From positions 112,811 through 176,810 of the forward strand of contig NZ_JADEVZ010000003.1 in NCBI RefSeq assembly GCF_015207875.1: 64,000 nt of DNA, read 5' to 3'. The position numbers and the translations under genes were made by a program. This DNA is from Dolichospermum sp. LEGE 00240. Lineage in GTDB: Bacteria > Cyanobacteriota > Cyanobacteriia > Cyanobacteriales > Nostocaceae. This document shows, piece after piece, positions 7,895 to 17,755 of this stretch; the stretch's first letter is position 1, and the number at the start of each line of letters is the position of its first letter. The notes under the pieces are model-generated. The model did no database searches, was not told where the DNA came from, and saw only the letters and a program-made list of their open reading frames with translations.

Positions 7895-7979
7895 AGGCAA
7901 GAGGCAAGAGGCAAGGGGCAAGAGAGAAGAAAGTCTAAATAAATATCTTACTGTTCCCTGTTCCCTGTTCCCTGTTCCC
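7895..7979. repeat. Two heptamer repeats, (AGGCAAG)n and (TTCCCTG)n
   Basis: At 7895-7923 there are four AGGCAAG-like units and at 7951-7979 four CTGTTCC units, separated by 27 bp of AT-rich sequence. Both use 7-bp units. Confidence 0.8.
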
Positions 7980-8038
7980 CAATTTGGGTTTTAGATTGTA
8001 GATGAATCCAAAATCTCAAATCCAAAATCCAAAATTCT

Positions 8039-8467
8039 ATGCACCATGCTTCTATTAGAACGGCAAATATCCATTTAGCGATCGCTTTTTATGAGCAGTT
8101 AGGGTTTACGGTGGGCGATCGCTTCACTACCGGTTATACTCTAGCTTGTTGGATGGAAGGTTTAGGGACTCGAATTGAACTCATCCAAATTCCCCAACCT
8201 AAACCAGCCCCAGATGCTTTTGATGATGAACATTATGTAGGCTATTATCATCTGGCGTTTGATGTGACGCAGATCACACCGGATTTACCAACTTGGTTGG
8301 AAAGGTTAAAAACACGGTTAGCAATAATAGAAAATCTACCACCCCTGAAAATTCTTTTAGAACCTACACAGCAGCAAATTGGCGATAACATTTTAGAAGT
8401 TGCGTTTATCGCTGATTCTGACGGGTTGCCTTTGGAATTTTTGCGGTTTTTGCACAAATTAACTTGA
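8039..8467 (+). CDS. VOC-family (glyoxalase/bleomycin-resistance fold) protein
   Basis: A 142-residue protein with the beta-alpha-beta-beta-beta pattern of vicinal oxygen chelate proteins. The first metal-ligand position is His3 in MHHASIRTANIHLAIAFYEQ, followed by LGFTVGDRFTT and a GTRIELIQ strand, then a second module with YYHLAFDV and a final PLEFLRF strand. His and Glu at these places suit a metal site. The substrate cannot be inferred. The start ATG at 8039 coincides with the beginning of the fold. Confidence 0.82.
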   Translation: MHHASIRTANIHLAIAFYEQLGFTVGDRFTTGYTLACWMEGLGTRIELIQIPQPKPAPDAFDDEHYVGYYHLAFDVTQITPDLPTWLERLKTRLAIIENLPPLKILLEPTQQQIGDNILEVAFIADSDGLPLEFLRFLHKLT

Positions 8468-8478
8468 AAAGGGAACAG

Positions 8479-8567
8479 GTAATTGGTAATTGGTAATTGG
8501 TGAAAACTATTCTGCTTTCTTCTTCACCCTGAAATTCTGACTCCTGAACTCCTGACTCCTGACTCCT
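8479..8567. repeat. Heptamer repeats (TAATTGG)n and (CTGACTC)n
   Basis: Three TAATTGG units at 8479-8500 and four CTGACTC-like units at 8537-8567, in the gap between the VOC gene and the M16 peptidase. Confidence 0.75.
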
Positions 8568-8652
8568 TCCATGAGGTACAGAAACATTTGCTCAATTTTC
8601 TCAGTCAATCAAAATATGTAACTTAAATTACATATAGCTATTCGCCAAAGAT

Positions 8653-11484
8653 ATGTCTTTTTTCTCTATCGCACAACGACATCGCTTTTCCTTATTCATC
8701 TTGAGTATCTGGGTAATAGTGGCTTTTATCTGCCATCAAGATGCTGGTTTTAGCGGAGAAAAGGCGGATTTCTCTCCCCGTCTCCACAACTTCGACTCAG
8801 AAAAATCTCATAAAACACTAGTCGCCAAGGAAACACCAAATCTCGCTATTACAGCAAATATTCGGAAAACAGTCCTTGATAATGGGTTAACTGTTCTCAC
8901 TAAAGAGGTTCATAATGCTCCTGTGGTGACAGTACAGGTGTGGTACAAGTTTGGCTCAGGTCAAGAAGCACCTGGGGTAAATGGTATTGCCCATCAATTA
9001 GAACATTTGATGTTTAAAGGTACTAGCAATCGTCCTATTCAATTTGGGCGGTTATTTAGTGCTTTAGGCAGTGATTCTAATGCTTTTACCAGTTATGACC
9101 AAACCGCATATTACAATACGGCAGAACGGGATAAACTCACCGCTCTGTTGACGTTAGAAGCTGATAGGATGAAAAACTCGCTGATAGATCCTCAACAGTT
9201 AGCTAGTGAGAAGCGAGTGGTTATTTCTGAATTACAAGGTTATGAAAATAGTCCAGAATATCGTCTTAATCGCGCTGTGATGATGTCGGTTTTTCCTGAT
9301 CATCCCTATAGATTACCGATTGGTGGCACTAAGGCGGATGTGGAAAAATTCACAGTTGCACAGGTAAGGGAATATTACCAAAAATTCTATAGTCCTGATA
9401 ATGCTGTTTTGGTAATTGTGGGAGATTTTGACACCGCACAAACTTTGAAAAAGGTACAAACTTTTTTTGGTAAAGTTCCTAAACGTCAATATTCACCCCA
9501 TAACCTCATAACTCCATCCCCAGCCGCTACTCCTGCACCTGTAATTAAATTACAAGAACCGGGGGGAAATCCATTACTACAACTAATTTACCCACTTCCT
9601 CAAATCAATCAACCAGATATCCCCGCGCTGGAAGTCATGGATTATATTTTGACTGCGGGTAAAAATTCTTACTTGTATCGGGAGTTGGTTGAATCGGGTT
9701 TAGCTAATGATGTTTCGGCAAATGTCGCTAGTTTACGCGCGGGTGGTTGGTATGAAATATTGGTGACATCTGCGGGAGGTCAGGATTTGACTAAGCTTGA
9801 TGCAGCGGTAATCAAGGCTCTGGATAAACTTGCTAAAGTCGGTTTGACAAAGGAACAGGTAGAACGAGCTAAAACTCAATTAACGGCTTCAGTGATTTTA
9901 AATAACCGTGATATTACCAATCAAGCAATGCAGTTGGGTAATGATCAAATCACGACGGATAATTACCAATATACAGAAAATCACTTAGTAAATATTCGTA
10001 AGGTTCGAGTTACTGACGTGATTAATGTTATCAATAAATATTTGCAGCCAGCAGCGCGGAAGGTGGGATTTTTTGAACCGACTAAACAAGTAGTAACAGT
10101 TCAAAGTTCATCCTATTCAACCCCAACACAAGAAAATTTTGGTACTGATGTGGCTGTAGTTCCTGCGGAGGTTCAGCAATATTTACCACCTTTAGATATA
10201 TTACCCAAAGCGGAGAAGAGACAAATACCCCAGCAATTACAACTTGCTAATGGGTTACGCATATTACTGTTACCGGACAAAACTACGCCAACAGTGACTT
10301 TAAGCGGCAATATTAAAGCGGGAACAGAATTTGAGTCCGATAATCAGGGAGGATTAGCTTCTTTAGTGGCAGCAAATCTGATGAATGGCACGAAAACTCA
10401 AGATATGCGGACTATTGCCCAAGGATTGGAGGCAAAGGGCGCAAATCTGAATTTTGAAGCTTATCGTGAAGGTGTGCGGATTAAAGGTAGTAGTTTGGCG
10501 GTGGATTTACCCATTTTGCTGGGGACTTTGACGGATGTAATCAGAAATAGTACATTTCCTGAAAAAGAGTTTGCTCTGGCGCGTCAACAAGCTTTAACTT
10601 CCTTAGATTCAGATTTAGATGATCCTGATAAGGTTGCAAATCGGATCTTTGTGCAGTCTATTTATCCGAAAAAACATCCGTTACATACCTTCCCGACTGC
10701 GGAGAGTATTAGTAAAATTCAACGTCAAGACGTGATAGGTTTCAGAGCGCAACATTATCGCCCTGATACTACAGTTTTAGCCATTGTTGGCGATTTTGAT
10801 GTTAACAAAGTGCGATCGCTCATTCAAGCGAAATTAGGAGATTGGCAAGTTAAAGGCAAACCACCAAGGGTAAAATATCCCAATGTGGGGATGCCGAAAA
10901 ATGTGGTTAATGTTAATCCGGTTGTTCCTGGTAAACCCCAAGCGATAACTTATATGGGTTATACCGGTATTAATCGTCAAGATAAACGATTTTATGCGGC
11001 AATGATCTTGAATCAAATTCTCGGAGGTGATACATTATCCAGTAGACTAGGGGCAGAAGTGCGCGATCGCCAAGGTTTAACCTACGGGATTTATAGCAAT
11101 TTCATCACAGGTAAAAATGTTGGTACATTTCTCATTGAAATGCAAACCAGTCCAGAAGACGCACCCAAAGCGATTTCTAGTACCCGCAACCTTCTCAAAC
11201 AAGTTCATCAACAAGGTGTTACCCCTATTGAAGTAGAAACAGCCAAACGCAATTTAATCAGCAATTATAATATTTCCTTAGCCAATCCCGAACAATTAAG
11301 CCAAAAAATGGTCATGAATGAAGTTTACGGCTTAAATCAGGTAGAATTGCGATCGTTTACCAGCAAAATAGAGCAAGTCAACCTCAATCAAGTCAATCAA
11401 GCTGCCCGTGAATTACTTCATCCTGATAAAATTGTGGTTGTCACCGCAGGTCCACCAATTCTTGCCCATAAAAAGATTAAATAA
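8653..11484 (+). CDS. Fused double-domain M16 (insulinase/pitrilysin family) peptidase
   Basis: A 943-residue exported protein. A hydrophobic segment at residues 11-28 is a signal peptide or anchor. The first M16 unit carries the inverted zinc motif HQLEH (residues 114-118) with a downstream acidic helix (LTLEADRMKNSLI) providing the third ligand. The second unit, from about residue 513, has the same fold (LANGLRILLLPD, GGLASLVAANLMNGT) but no HxxEH, as expected for the non-catalytic half that closes the chamber. In many bacteria the two halves are separate genes; here they are fused. It probably degrades peptides in the periplasm. Confidence 0.92.
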   Translation: MSFFSIAQRHRFSLFILSIWVIVAFICHQDAGFSGEKADFSPRLHNFDSEKSHKTLVAKETPNLAITANIRKTVLDNGLTVLTKEVHNAPVVTVQVWYKFGSGQEAPGVNGIAHQLEHLMFKGTSNRPIQFGRLFSALGSDSNAFTSYDQTAYYNTAERDKLTALLTLEADRMKNSLIDPQQLASEKRVVISELQGYENSPEYRLNRAVMMSVFPDHPYRLPIGGTKADVEKFTVAQVREYYQKFYSPDNAVLVIVGDFDTAQTLKKVQTFFGKVPKRQYSPHNLITPSPAATPAPVIKLQEPGGNPLLQLIYPLPQINQPDIPALEVMDYILTAGKNSYLYRELVESGLANDVSANVASLRAGGWYEILVTSAGGQDLTKLDAAVIKALDKLAKVGLTKEQVERAKTQLTASVILNNRDITNQAMQLGNDQITTDNYQYTENHLVNIRKVRVTDVINVINKYLQPAARKVGFFEPTKQVVTVQSSSYSTPTQENFGTDVAVVPAEVQQYLPPLDILPKAEKRQIPQQLQLANGLRILLLPDKTTPTVTLSGNIKAGTEFESDNQGGLASLVAANLMNGTKTQDMRTIAQGLEAKGANLNFEAYREGVRIKGSSLAVDLPILLGTLTDVIRNSTFPEKEFALARQQALTSLDSDLDDPDKVANRIFVQSIYPKKHPLHTFPTAESISKIQRQDVIGFRAQHYRPDTTVLAIVGDFDVNKVRSLIQAKLGDWQVKGKPPRVKYPNVGMPKNVVNVNPVVPGKPQAITYMGYTGINRQDKRFYAAMILNQILGGDTLSSRLGAEVRDRQGLTYGIYSNFITGKNVGTFLIEMQTSPEDAPKAISSTRNLLKQVHQQGVTPIEVETAKRNLISNYNISLANPEQLSQKMVMNEVYGLNQVELRSFTSKIEQVNLNQVNQAARELLHPDKIVVVTAGPPILAHKKIK

Positions 11485-11631
11485 ATCTTAGTCATGGATG
11501 ATACAGCAGGAGTCAGGAGTCAGGAGTAAAACTGGCTTTTTGTATGGGTCTCAATTGAGATTCTGTACTTCCTAACTACGTAATCTGCCGCAAGAATAGA
11601 TGTGATTTGCAAATCAAATATCTATTTAGCC

Positions 11632-12111
11632 ATGAGTAACTTCTTAATTAAGGTCTACTACAATCTACCTCGCATCATCTGTATATTTTCCCTGCTAATC
11701 AGTCTGGTAATCATGGGTGTATCTCCAGCAACAGCAGAGAACCTATCTAATAATTTACTCAAACAACCAGCTATAGAAATTACAGTTAGCTTGGGTAATT
11801 CTAGGAACGAATTAAAATTTGAGCCAAATCATTTAGAATTTATCCCCGGCAACCGCTACAATCTCAAATTAAGTAATCCTAGTTCACAAAAACATTATTT
11901 TACAGCCAAAGACTTTGCCGATGCAATTTGGACGCAAAAAGTTGAAGCCGGAAATGTCGAAATTAAAGGTAATATTCACGAATTAGAACTCAAACCCGGT
12001 GCAGAGGCAGAATGGGTATTTGTACCTATGAAACCAGGCAAATACACTTTACGATGTACTATTGCTGGACACACAGAAGCAGGAATGAAAGGAGAAATTG
12101 TGATTAGGTGA
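11632..12111 (+). CDS. Secreted cupredoxin-domain protein
   Basis: A 159-residue protein with a signal peptide (ICIFSLLISLVIMGVSPATA, predicted cleavage after ATA) and one plastocyanin/azurin-type domain. Type-1 copper ligands can be read as His in QKHYF and Cys, His and Met in RCTIAGHTEAGMKG. A small blue-copper electron carrier or copper-binding protein of the periplasm or thylakoid lumen is likely. A GTG at 11602 would add ten residues before the signal peptide; the ATG at 11632 is preferred. It is not petE, whose order of motifs differs in detail. Confidence 0.82.
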   Translation: MSNFLIKVYYNLPRIICIFSLLISLVIMGVSPATAENLSNNLLKQPAIEITVSLGNSRNELKFEPNHLEFIPGNRYNLKLSNPSSQKHYFTAKDFADAIWTQKVEAGNVEIKGNIHELELKPGAEAEWVFVPMKPGKYTLRCTIAGHTEAGMKGEIVIR

Positions 12112-12223
12112 TCATCTATCCCTAGAGGCGCAAAATAAGTTAACTTAAAATATAGATATTTTTGGCAATAAATCTCAACAAATTCACACCTAATCGGTAA
12201 AGCGCCGCTAACTCCTAAACTTC

Positions 12224-13054
12224 ATGATGAATATTTTTACCAACCTACTTTCCCAACCAGCACAGCCAAAACCCGAAAAACAACAACGCCGAGGGATTGA
12301 AATTAAATCAGCCCGTGAAATCGAAATTATGCGGCAATCAGCCAAGATTGTGGCAACTGTTCTTAAAGAAATTTCTGAGTTAGTGCAACCAGGAATGACA
12401 ACGGCTGATTTAGACGCTTACGCCGAAAAACGCATCCGCGAAATGGATGCCACTCCCAGCTTTAAAGGGTATCATGGCTTCCCCGCCTCGATTTGCTCTA
12501 GTATTAATCATGAAGTTGTACATGGAATTCCTAGCCCGAAAAAGGTAATTCGGGCAGGAGATGTATTAAAAGTTGATACAGGTGCTTTTTATCAAGGCTT
12601 TCATGGTGATTCCTGCATTACTATCGCGGTGGGTAATGTAACAACTGAAGCCGCAAGACTGATTAAAATAGCGGAAGAATCTTTATATAAAGGGATTGAA
12701 CAGGTAAAAGCTGGTGTACATTTGACGGAGATTGCCGGTGCAATTGAAGATCATGTCAAAGCCAATGGTTTTACAGTGGTGGAACAATTTACTGGTCATG
12801 GTGTAGGTAGAAATCTACACGAAGAACCAGCGGTATTTAACTACCGAACTCGTGAGATCCCCAATGTGAAATTGCGCTCAGGGATGACGTTAGCAATTGA
12901 ACCAATTTTAAATGCTGGTTCTAAGAATACCCGAATTTTAGCTGATAGATGGACTGCGGTAACAGTTGATAATGCTTTATCTGCCCAGTTTGAACATACT
13001 GTATTAGTGACAGATAGTGGGTATGAAATTTTAACTGATAGAACTCATCTTTAA
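12224..13054 (+). CDS. map: Methionine aminopeptidase, type I
   Basis: A 276-residue pita-bread-fold enzyme that removes the initiator methionine from new proteins. The five metal ligands are in place: Asp118 (KVDTGAF), Asp129 (FHGDS), His192 (GHGVG), Glu226 (AIEPIL) and Glu257 (AQFEHTV); His100 in HEVVHGIP is the conserved active-site residue region. An N-terminal tail of about 22 residues rich in Gln, Pro and Lys precedes the core. Type I because it lacks the large insertion of type II enzymes. Confidence 0.95.
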   Translation: MMNIFTNLLSQPAQPKPEKQQRRGIEIKSAREIEIMRQSAKIVATVLKEISELVQPGMTTADLDAYAEKRIREMDATPSFKGYHGFPASICSSINHEVVHGIPSPKKVIRAGDVLKVDTGAFYQGFHGDSCITIAVGNVTTEAARLIKIAEESLYKGIEQVKAGVHLTEIAGAIEDHVKANGFTVVEQFTGHGVGRNLHEEPAVFNYRTREIPNVKLRSGMTLAIEPILNAGSKNTRILADRWTAVTVDNALSAQFEHTVLVTDSGYEILTDRTHL

Positions 13055-13076
13055 CTATGATTCTTGTGATTTAGAT

Positions 13077-13108
13077 GACAACTAACAACTGACAACTAAC
13101 AACTGACA
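13077..13108. repeat. Heptamer repeat (ACTAACA/ACTGACA)n
   Basis: Four 7-bp units alternating ACTAACA and ACTGACA between the convergent map and peptidoglycan-binding genes. Confidence 0.75.
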
Positions 13109-13110
13109 AA

Positions 13111-13668
13111 TTACATTGTTAATTCCCACCAAGTTTTTTGACCAACTACACCATCTGTTGATAGACGGCGACGATTTTGAAAAGCTTTGACAGCAGTTTC
13201 GGTGACTGGTCCAAAAACTCCATCAATAGTTATTCCATAACCGTTAGCAATTAAAAGTTTTTGTAAAGCTCTTACAGATATACCTGAACTACCAAAACTA
13301 ATCACCGGCATGGGTTGGTTCTGGGTTCTAGGGTATCTTGTGGATACCGGAATACCTGTTTTTTTTGTGATGGGGATATTACCAGCATCAGCTACTTCAT
13401 AAGAAATGAGGGGCATCTGTTTTTGGGTTATTTGCTCAAAGATTTTGTGCCTTCGGAATGAGAGGATTGAAAGATGATTTGGGGAAGTTATACCGATTTG
13501 AGTAAATTCTGGCGGTGTAATTTGAGGGTAAACAACTAATTTATTGGATTGATGATTTGTTAAACCCATACCATTCTCTCTGGGAAAGATTTTCTGTGAG
13601 AGAAAATGGGGTATATTTAGTGGTTTTGGATTCAATATACCCATCATCAGCAGTCCGATTTCAGTCAT
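13111..13668 (-). CDS. Peptidoglycan-binding domain protein
   Basis: A 185-residue protein. The C-terminal 60 residues are a typical PG_binding_1 domain: GISVRALQKLLIANGYGI, DGVFGPVTETAVKAFQ and DGVVGQKTWWEL. The first 115 residues are low in similarity to anything I know and contain no clear signal peptide, so the location is uncertain. The first ATG is used; ATG codons at residues 8 and 9 are alternatives. A perfect 18-bp palindrome lies about 100 bp upstream of the start. Confidence 0.78.
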   Translation of the reverse strand: MTEIGLLMMGILNPKPLNIPHFLSQKIFPRENGMGLTNHQSNKLVVYPQITPPEFTQIGITSPNHLSILSFRRHKIFEQITQKQMPLISYEVADAGNIPITKKTGIPVSTRYPRTQNQPMPVISFGSSGISVRALQKLLIANGYGITIDGVFGPVTETAVKAFQNRRRLSTDGVVGQKTWWELTM

Positions 13669-14223
13669 TTTATTTTATCGCTGTGCTTATTTATAAAGTA
13701 GTAAATAGCAAAAGAAAAGTAGAGGCAATGTAGAATGGTACTGAGTTATTTAGAAAATTAAATATAATACCTGTATACAGGTATCCGAGCAAAGTTAATT
13801 GAATATCTGGGGAATAAATGGGAACAAATAAAAATCCCTATCCCCCACTCTCTTTTTTGTAATGATTCTCACAATAAATCTATAGTAATCCTATTTGAGT
13901 TATGAACTAGTTCTTTTAACGAACCACTCCAGACACAGAGGACACAGAGGTGGGAAAATAAGAGATGTGATACCTACGGCACGCTTCGCGAAGACATTTA
14001 ATTTAGGATTGCTATAGTACACTGCGGCTTAAATAACCCAGCCATTCTCACTCGCTAAAAAGCTTATGACCTATTGCTTTTGATTTTTGACTTCCGCCTG
14101 GCGGTACTAGCGGTTGATATCGGAAGAATGATCTGATTTGAGACTATAATTATTATGAATTTTATTCATCTATCTTAAGGGAGTTAAAATTATCGAAAAA
14201 ATACTTAGGTCTTGGTAAAGGAT
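13669..14223. other. Intergenic region with palindrome and repeat fragments
   Basis: No gene is seen. It holds the 18-bp palindrome at 13767-13784, a stretch with CACGCTTCGCGAAG (13980-13994) of a kind scattered through cyanobacterial intergenic DNA, and the segment GACTTCCGCCTGGCGGTACT (14089-14108) that recurs at 59871-59890 with one base changed. Confidence 0.55.
13767..13784. promoter_or_regulatory. Perfect 18-bp palindrome, possible operator
   Basis: ATACCTGTATACAGGTAT is a perfect inverted repeat of 9+9 bases about 100 bp upstream of the peptidoglycan-binding protein gene (start 13668). Its size and symmetry suit a dimeric regulator. No regulator is known for it; the function is an inference. 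Confidence 0.35.
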
Positions 14224-14250
14224 AAAAAATCCCAATTGATGAGATTGGGA
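14224..14250 (-). terminator. Rho-independent terminator after the Ca2+/H+ antiporter gene
   Basis: On the minus strand, TCCCAAT, a 7-base loop and ATTGGGA are followed directly by six T. It lies about 58 bp past the stop of the antiporter gene and faces the right way. Confidence 0.7.
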
Positions 14251-14307
14251 ATATCAAATCTTGAATAAATTTGTTGGGGTATTTGTCAGCACGGTAGCAT
14301 AGTATAA

Positions 14308-15402
14308 TTAACCCATCCCATTAGCAACTGGATGGAAGTAGAAGGCAAAACCCAAGACAGTATAAGCTGCTAGAAGTAATGTTCCTTCTAACCAATTGGA
14401 CTTACCATCAGAACTAATGCTATTAGCAATTAAAACTGATACAGCAACAGCTACTAATTCAAAGGGGTTAAAATCTAAATCCATTGGTTGCCCAAATATC
14501 CAACCGGCAATTACTAAGACTGGGGCAACAAACAGGGCAATTTGCATACTTGAACCTACAGCGACAGACATAGCCAAATCCATTTTGTTTTTCATGGCTA
14601 CGGTGACGGCGGTGGCGTGTTCAGCAGCGTTACCGATAATGGGAACTAAAATGACCCCGGTAAATAGTGCGCTTAAACCTAGTTTAGATGTGGCGACTTC
14701 TAAGGAATCAACTAGCAATTCTGACTCCCAGGCAACTAACAGGGTACAAACTAAGAGTACACCAGTCCATAACCAGACATTTGGTTTTTCATGGATAACT
14801 TCGTCGTCTTCTTCTATTTCTGCTACGCCAACTTCATACAAATAAGCATGAGTTTTCATGGAAAATAGTAGTGTTAAGCCGTAAACCAAAATTAAGACGA
14901 TGGCTACAGCTAGGGAGAGATTTTGCACAGTTGCTTCGCTAATACCTATGGAGGTATAGTTCATGGCTGTTGGTAGCAAAATCGCAATTACCGCCAAGTT
15001 CATAGAGGAAGCATTCACTCGCGCTACAACGGATTCAAATGTTTGTTCTTTGTAACGAATACCCCCTAGTAGCATGGATAAGCCCATGACTAGAAGTAAG
15101 TTACTGATAATTGAACCTGTGATACTGGCTTTAACGACATCAATTAAGCCTGCATTGAGGGCAACTAAGGCGATAATCAATTCTGTGGCGTTGCCAAAGG
15201 TCGCGTTTAAAAATCCGCCTATTCCTGGACCGACGACTACGGTGATTTCTTCGGTAGCTGTACCCATCCACGCTGCTAGGGGGAGAATCGCTAATGCTGC
15301 GGTGATGAAAACTATTAAGTCTCCCCATTCTAAAAAGTGGGCTGCTAGGGATATGGGTATAAACAGCAGCAGCACGGTGAAAATAATGTTCTTGATTGAC
15401 AT
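14308..15402 (-). CDS. Calcium/proton antiporter, CaCA family (CAX)
   Basis: A 364-residue integral membrane protein with about eleven hydrophobic segments. Both alpha-repeat motifs of cation/Ca2+ exchangers are present: GNATELIIALVAL in the N-terminal half and GNAAEHATAVTVAMKNKMD in the C-terminal half, each with the essential acidic residue. An acidic linker (EIEEDDEVIHEK) separates the halves. It exchanges Ca2+ for H+ across the plasma membrane, supporting Ca2+ balance and salt or alkali tolerance in cyanobacterial relatives. Monocistronic, with a terminator. Confidence 0.92.
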   Translation of the reverse strand: MSIKNIIFTVLLLFIPISLAAHFLEWGDLIVFITAALAILPLAAWMGTATEEITVVVGPGIGGFLNATFGNATELIIALVALNAGLIDVVKASITGSIISNLLLVMGLSMLLGGIRYKEQTFESVVARVNASSMNLAVIAILLPTAMNYTSIGISEATVQNLSLAVAIVLILVYGLTLLFSMKTHAYLYEVGVAEIEEDDEVIHEKPNVWLWTGVLLVCTLLVAWESELLVDSLEVATSKLGLSALFTGVILVPIIGNAAEHATAVTVAMKNKMDLAMSVAVGSSMQIALFVAPVLVIAGWIFGQPMDLDFNPFELVAVAVSVLIANSISSDGKSNWLEGTLLLAAYTVLGFAFYFHPVANGMG

Positions 15403-15911
15403 TTTTACCTTTAGTTGAGGGGATTTTTACACAATGTCTAAAATATCATGTGCATTTGAATACCTATCATAAGCTGTTACGCAGCTAAATTTAATATTTT
15501 GTTAGAGTCTTTGCAGTCAGGCTTGGCGATGAAAAACTGGACTTCATAACAGCAGAAATTGCTGTATCTATCTGAGATGGTAATTGGTTATTGGTAATGG
15601 GCAATGGGCAACGCCGGAAAATTATACTCAACACGGCTTAAATCCAGGTTTTTCGTGATTTTACAAAAGTCCATGTCCTAACCGTTTTGAGTATAAATAA
15701 ACAATTTCAATGCTTATTCGTTGCACCTAATTCACTTTTTTAACCCGGCAACTCTTAATATATCTAGGTTTTCGGTTGATATGTCCATAGCTTTAATGTT
15801 GTATTTTATTGATGCCACACGGACATTGTGTGTTATTGTTGTTATAGTAGGAATGGTAATCAACCTGGATGAAAGACTGATAAACTAAAAGTGTGGAAGT
15901 ATTATTAATCA
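15403..15911. other. Intergenic region between divergent antiporter and MATE genes
   Basis: About 500 bp that must contain promoters for both divergent genes. I see no clear regulator site. A 24-bp segment (15469-15492) recurs in opposite orientation at the 3' end of deoC. Confidence 0.5.
15469..15492. repeat. Dispersed 24-bp repeat with AAGCTGTTACGCAGCT core
   Basis: The near-palindromic core AAGCTGTTACGCAGCT with flanking AAATTT and ATA is found here and as its inverse complement at 31933-31956, an exact 24-bp match. A small REP-like unit is likely. Confidence 0.55.
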
Positions 15912-17351
15912 ATGTCAATAAATACTACAGTAGTTAATTGGATGCGATCGCCGTCACCATTCCTGTCAGAAATTCGTAACACTCTGCAATTAGCAGTTCC
16001 TTTAGGAGGTATTCAACTAGCAGAAGCATCTATTGGTTTTATCAATACTGTAATGATGGGATTATTAGGTGTTCAGTCCCTCGCTGCTGGTGCCTTGGGT
16101 GCGATTACCTTTTATACCCTAACTTTGATTTGCATGGGAGTGGCCGAAGGAGCTAGTCCACTTGCAGCAGAAGCTTTCGGTGCCAACAACCTAGAGCGTA
16201 TTCCCCGACTTCTTGCTCAAGGGATGTGGTTGGTTGTAATGGTTTCTTTACCCATGATGTTGCTTACTTGGAATTTAGACTCCATCTTAATGCTGTTGGG
16301 TCAAGAAAAGAATATTGTAGCTCTAAGTAGTACCTATTTAAGAGCCATTGTTTGGGGTTTTCCGGCGGCAACGGGCTTTTTTATCATGAAAGAGATTGCC
16401 ACTGCTCTTAATCGTCCTCAGTTGATTAGTGCGATCGCGTTAATTAGCATTCCTTTAAATATTACGGCTAACTATCTTTTAATTTTTGGTAGACTAGGTT
16501 TACCCGCTTTAGGATTAGCAGGAATTGGTTGGGCTAGTGTATGTGTATTCTGGGTAAATTTCCTAGCTGCTACTGCCATACTGGGATTCCATCCCTGGTT
16601 TAGGGAATACAAAATTTTTAGTTCTTTAGGGTTCGATAGAGCCTTATTTGCCGAACTTTGGCGCAATGGTTGGCCTATTGGCTTGCAATACGCATCATCT
16701 TTATTAGTATTTACCCTCATTGCCTTGATCAGTGGTTATATGGGAACAACTCTGTTGGCTGCCAATGAAATTGTTGTGCAAATTCTAGAAACATCACTGA
16801 TTGTACCCATAGCAGTTTCTTACGCTGCTATGACAAGGGTTGGACAAATGTTTGGTATGAATGACCTCAATGGGGCAAAAAGGGCAGGATTTGCATCAAT
16901 TACTATTGGTTTAGGGGCAATAACCTTGGTTGCTGTTGCTTTATGGCTTTTTCCCCAACAAATTGTATCAATCTATTTAGATAGTAATGAGATAGATCAT
17001 ATCACCGCAATTAAGTCTGCAATCTCCCTGCTGAGAGTTGGGACATTTTTTTTAATGGCTTATGGCATTAATGTCATTGCTATGGGCATATTGATGGGAA
17101 TCCAAGATACTCGCTTACCTTTATTGATTAACATAGGGTTTGAGTGGGGTATTGGCATTATAAGTGGCTATCTACTTTGTTTTCACCTAAATATGGGAAG
17201 TATAGGTTTGTGGTTAGGTTTAACGTTAGGTGTCACCCTCGCAACAGTGTTTTTAATATATAGTTTTTACCGTTCTATTTCTGAGATGATCCAATCTAGT
17301 GAAGATGAACAGGGGTTAAAGGAAACCCATATCTTAAATTTATTTTCTTAG
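15912..17351 (+). CDS. MATE-family efflux transporter
   Basis: A 479-residue membrane protein with twelve hydrophobic segments in two six-helix halves. Family traits include QLAEASIGFINTVMMGLLG in helix 1-2, EGASPLAAEAFG, and LNRPQLISAIALISIPLNI. MATE proteins export organic cations or natural products in exchange for Na+ or H+. Its neighbours, a methyltransferase and an NRPS on the other strand, make export of a peptide product possible, but they are convergent and not in one operon. Start ATG at 15912. Confidence 0.9.
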   Translation: MSINTTVVNWMRSPSPFLSEIRNTLQLAVPLGGIQLAEASIGFINTVMMGLLGVQSLAAGALGAITFYTLTLICMGVAEGASPLAAEAFGANNLERIPRLLAQGMWLVVMVSLPMMLLTWNLDSILMLLGQEKNIVALSSTYLRAIVWGFPAATGFFIMKEIATALNRPQLISAIALISIPLNITANYLLIFGRLGLPALGLAGIGWASVCVFWVNFLAATAILGFHPWFREYKIFSSLGFDRALFAELWRNGWPIGLQYASSLLVFTLIALISGYMGTTLLAANEIVVQILETSLIVPIAVSYAAMTRVGQMFGMNDLNGAKRAGFASITIGLGAITLVAVALWLFPQQIVSIYLDSNEIDHITAIKSAISLLRVGTFFLMAYGINVIAMGILMGIQDTRLPLLINIGFEWGIGIISGYLLCFHLNMGSIGLWLGLTLGVTLATVFLIYSFYRSISEMIQSSEDEQGLKETHILNLFS

Positions 17352-17374
17352 TCTTTCTCACCAGATTTAACCAA

Positions 17375-17524
17375 TAGACATCTCCAGAAATGAGGTTTTC
17401 GTCTAAAAAGTTAAGGGTTTTAGATTCTTTTTCGGAGATGTCCAATGAATCTTGAATTTCTTGAACGAAATTTCGCCCAACAATTTTGCATAAAAAATTC
17501 ATATCTCATTCCTGGAGATGTCTA
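17375..17524. mobile_element. 150-bp miniature element with TAGACATCTCCAGAAATGAG ends
   Basis: The first 20 bp match the inverse complement of the last 20 bp at 19 positions. An extra GGAGATGTCC copy lies inside at about 17433. The same terminal sequence bounds a shorter element at 45391-45481. A 68-codon minus-strand frame over this element is not considered a gene. Confidence 0.75.
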
Positions 17525-17755
17525 ATATAACGCACATTTCGCACTCCCCAGTGTCACAATCGGTAATTATGGCTAACGCCACGCTCCGCTATCGGATTTT
17601 TGAAGACATTCGAGGATAATTTTGATACAAAATGATCTAAATTTTAGGTAGCGATAGCGAAGCGCTGCTGCAAGCAGTTCGCCAATCTCAAATCCCCAAA
17701 TGACCATTTTTCGTTGTGTGACAGTTTAGGGTGCGGAAGGTGGGATATAAAGCCG

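Noticed and set aside
14396..14845. 149-codon plus-strand frame
   Set aside because: Antisense shadow of the well-supported Ca2+/H+ antiporter gene.
17296..17502. 68-codon minus-strand frame
   Set aside because: It runs across the end of the MATE gene and the interior of a miniature element; no family resemblance.
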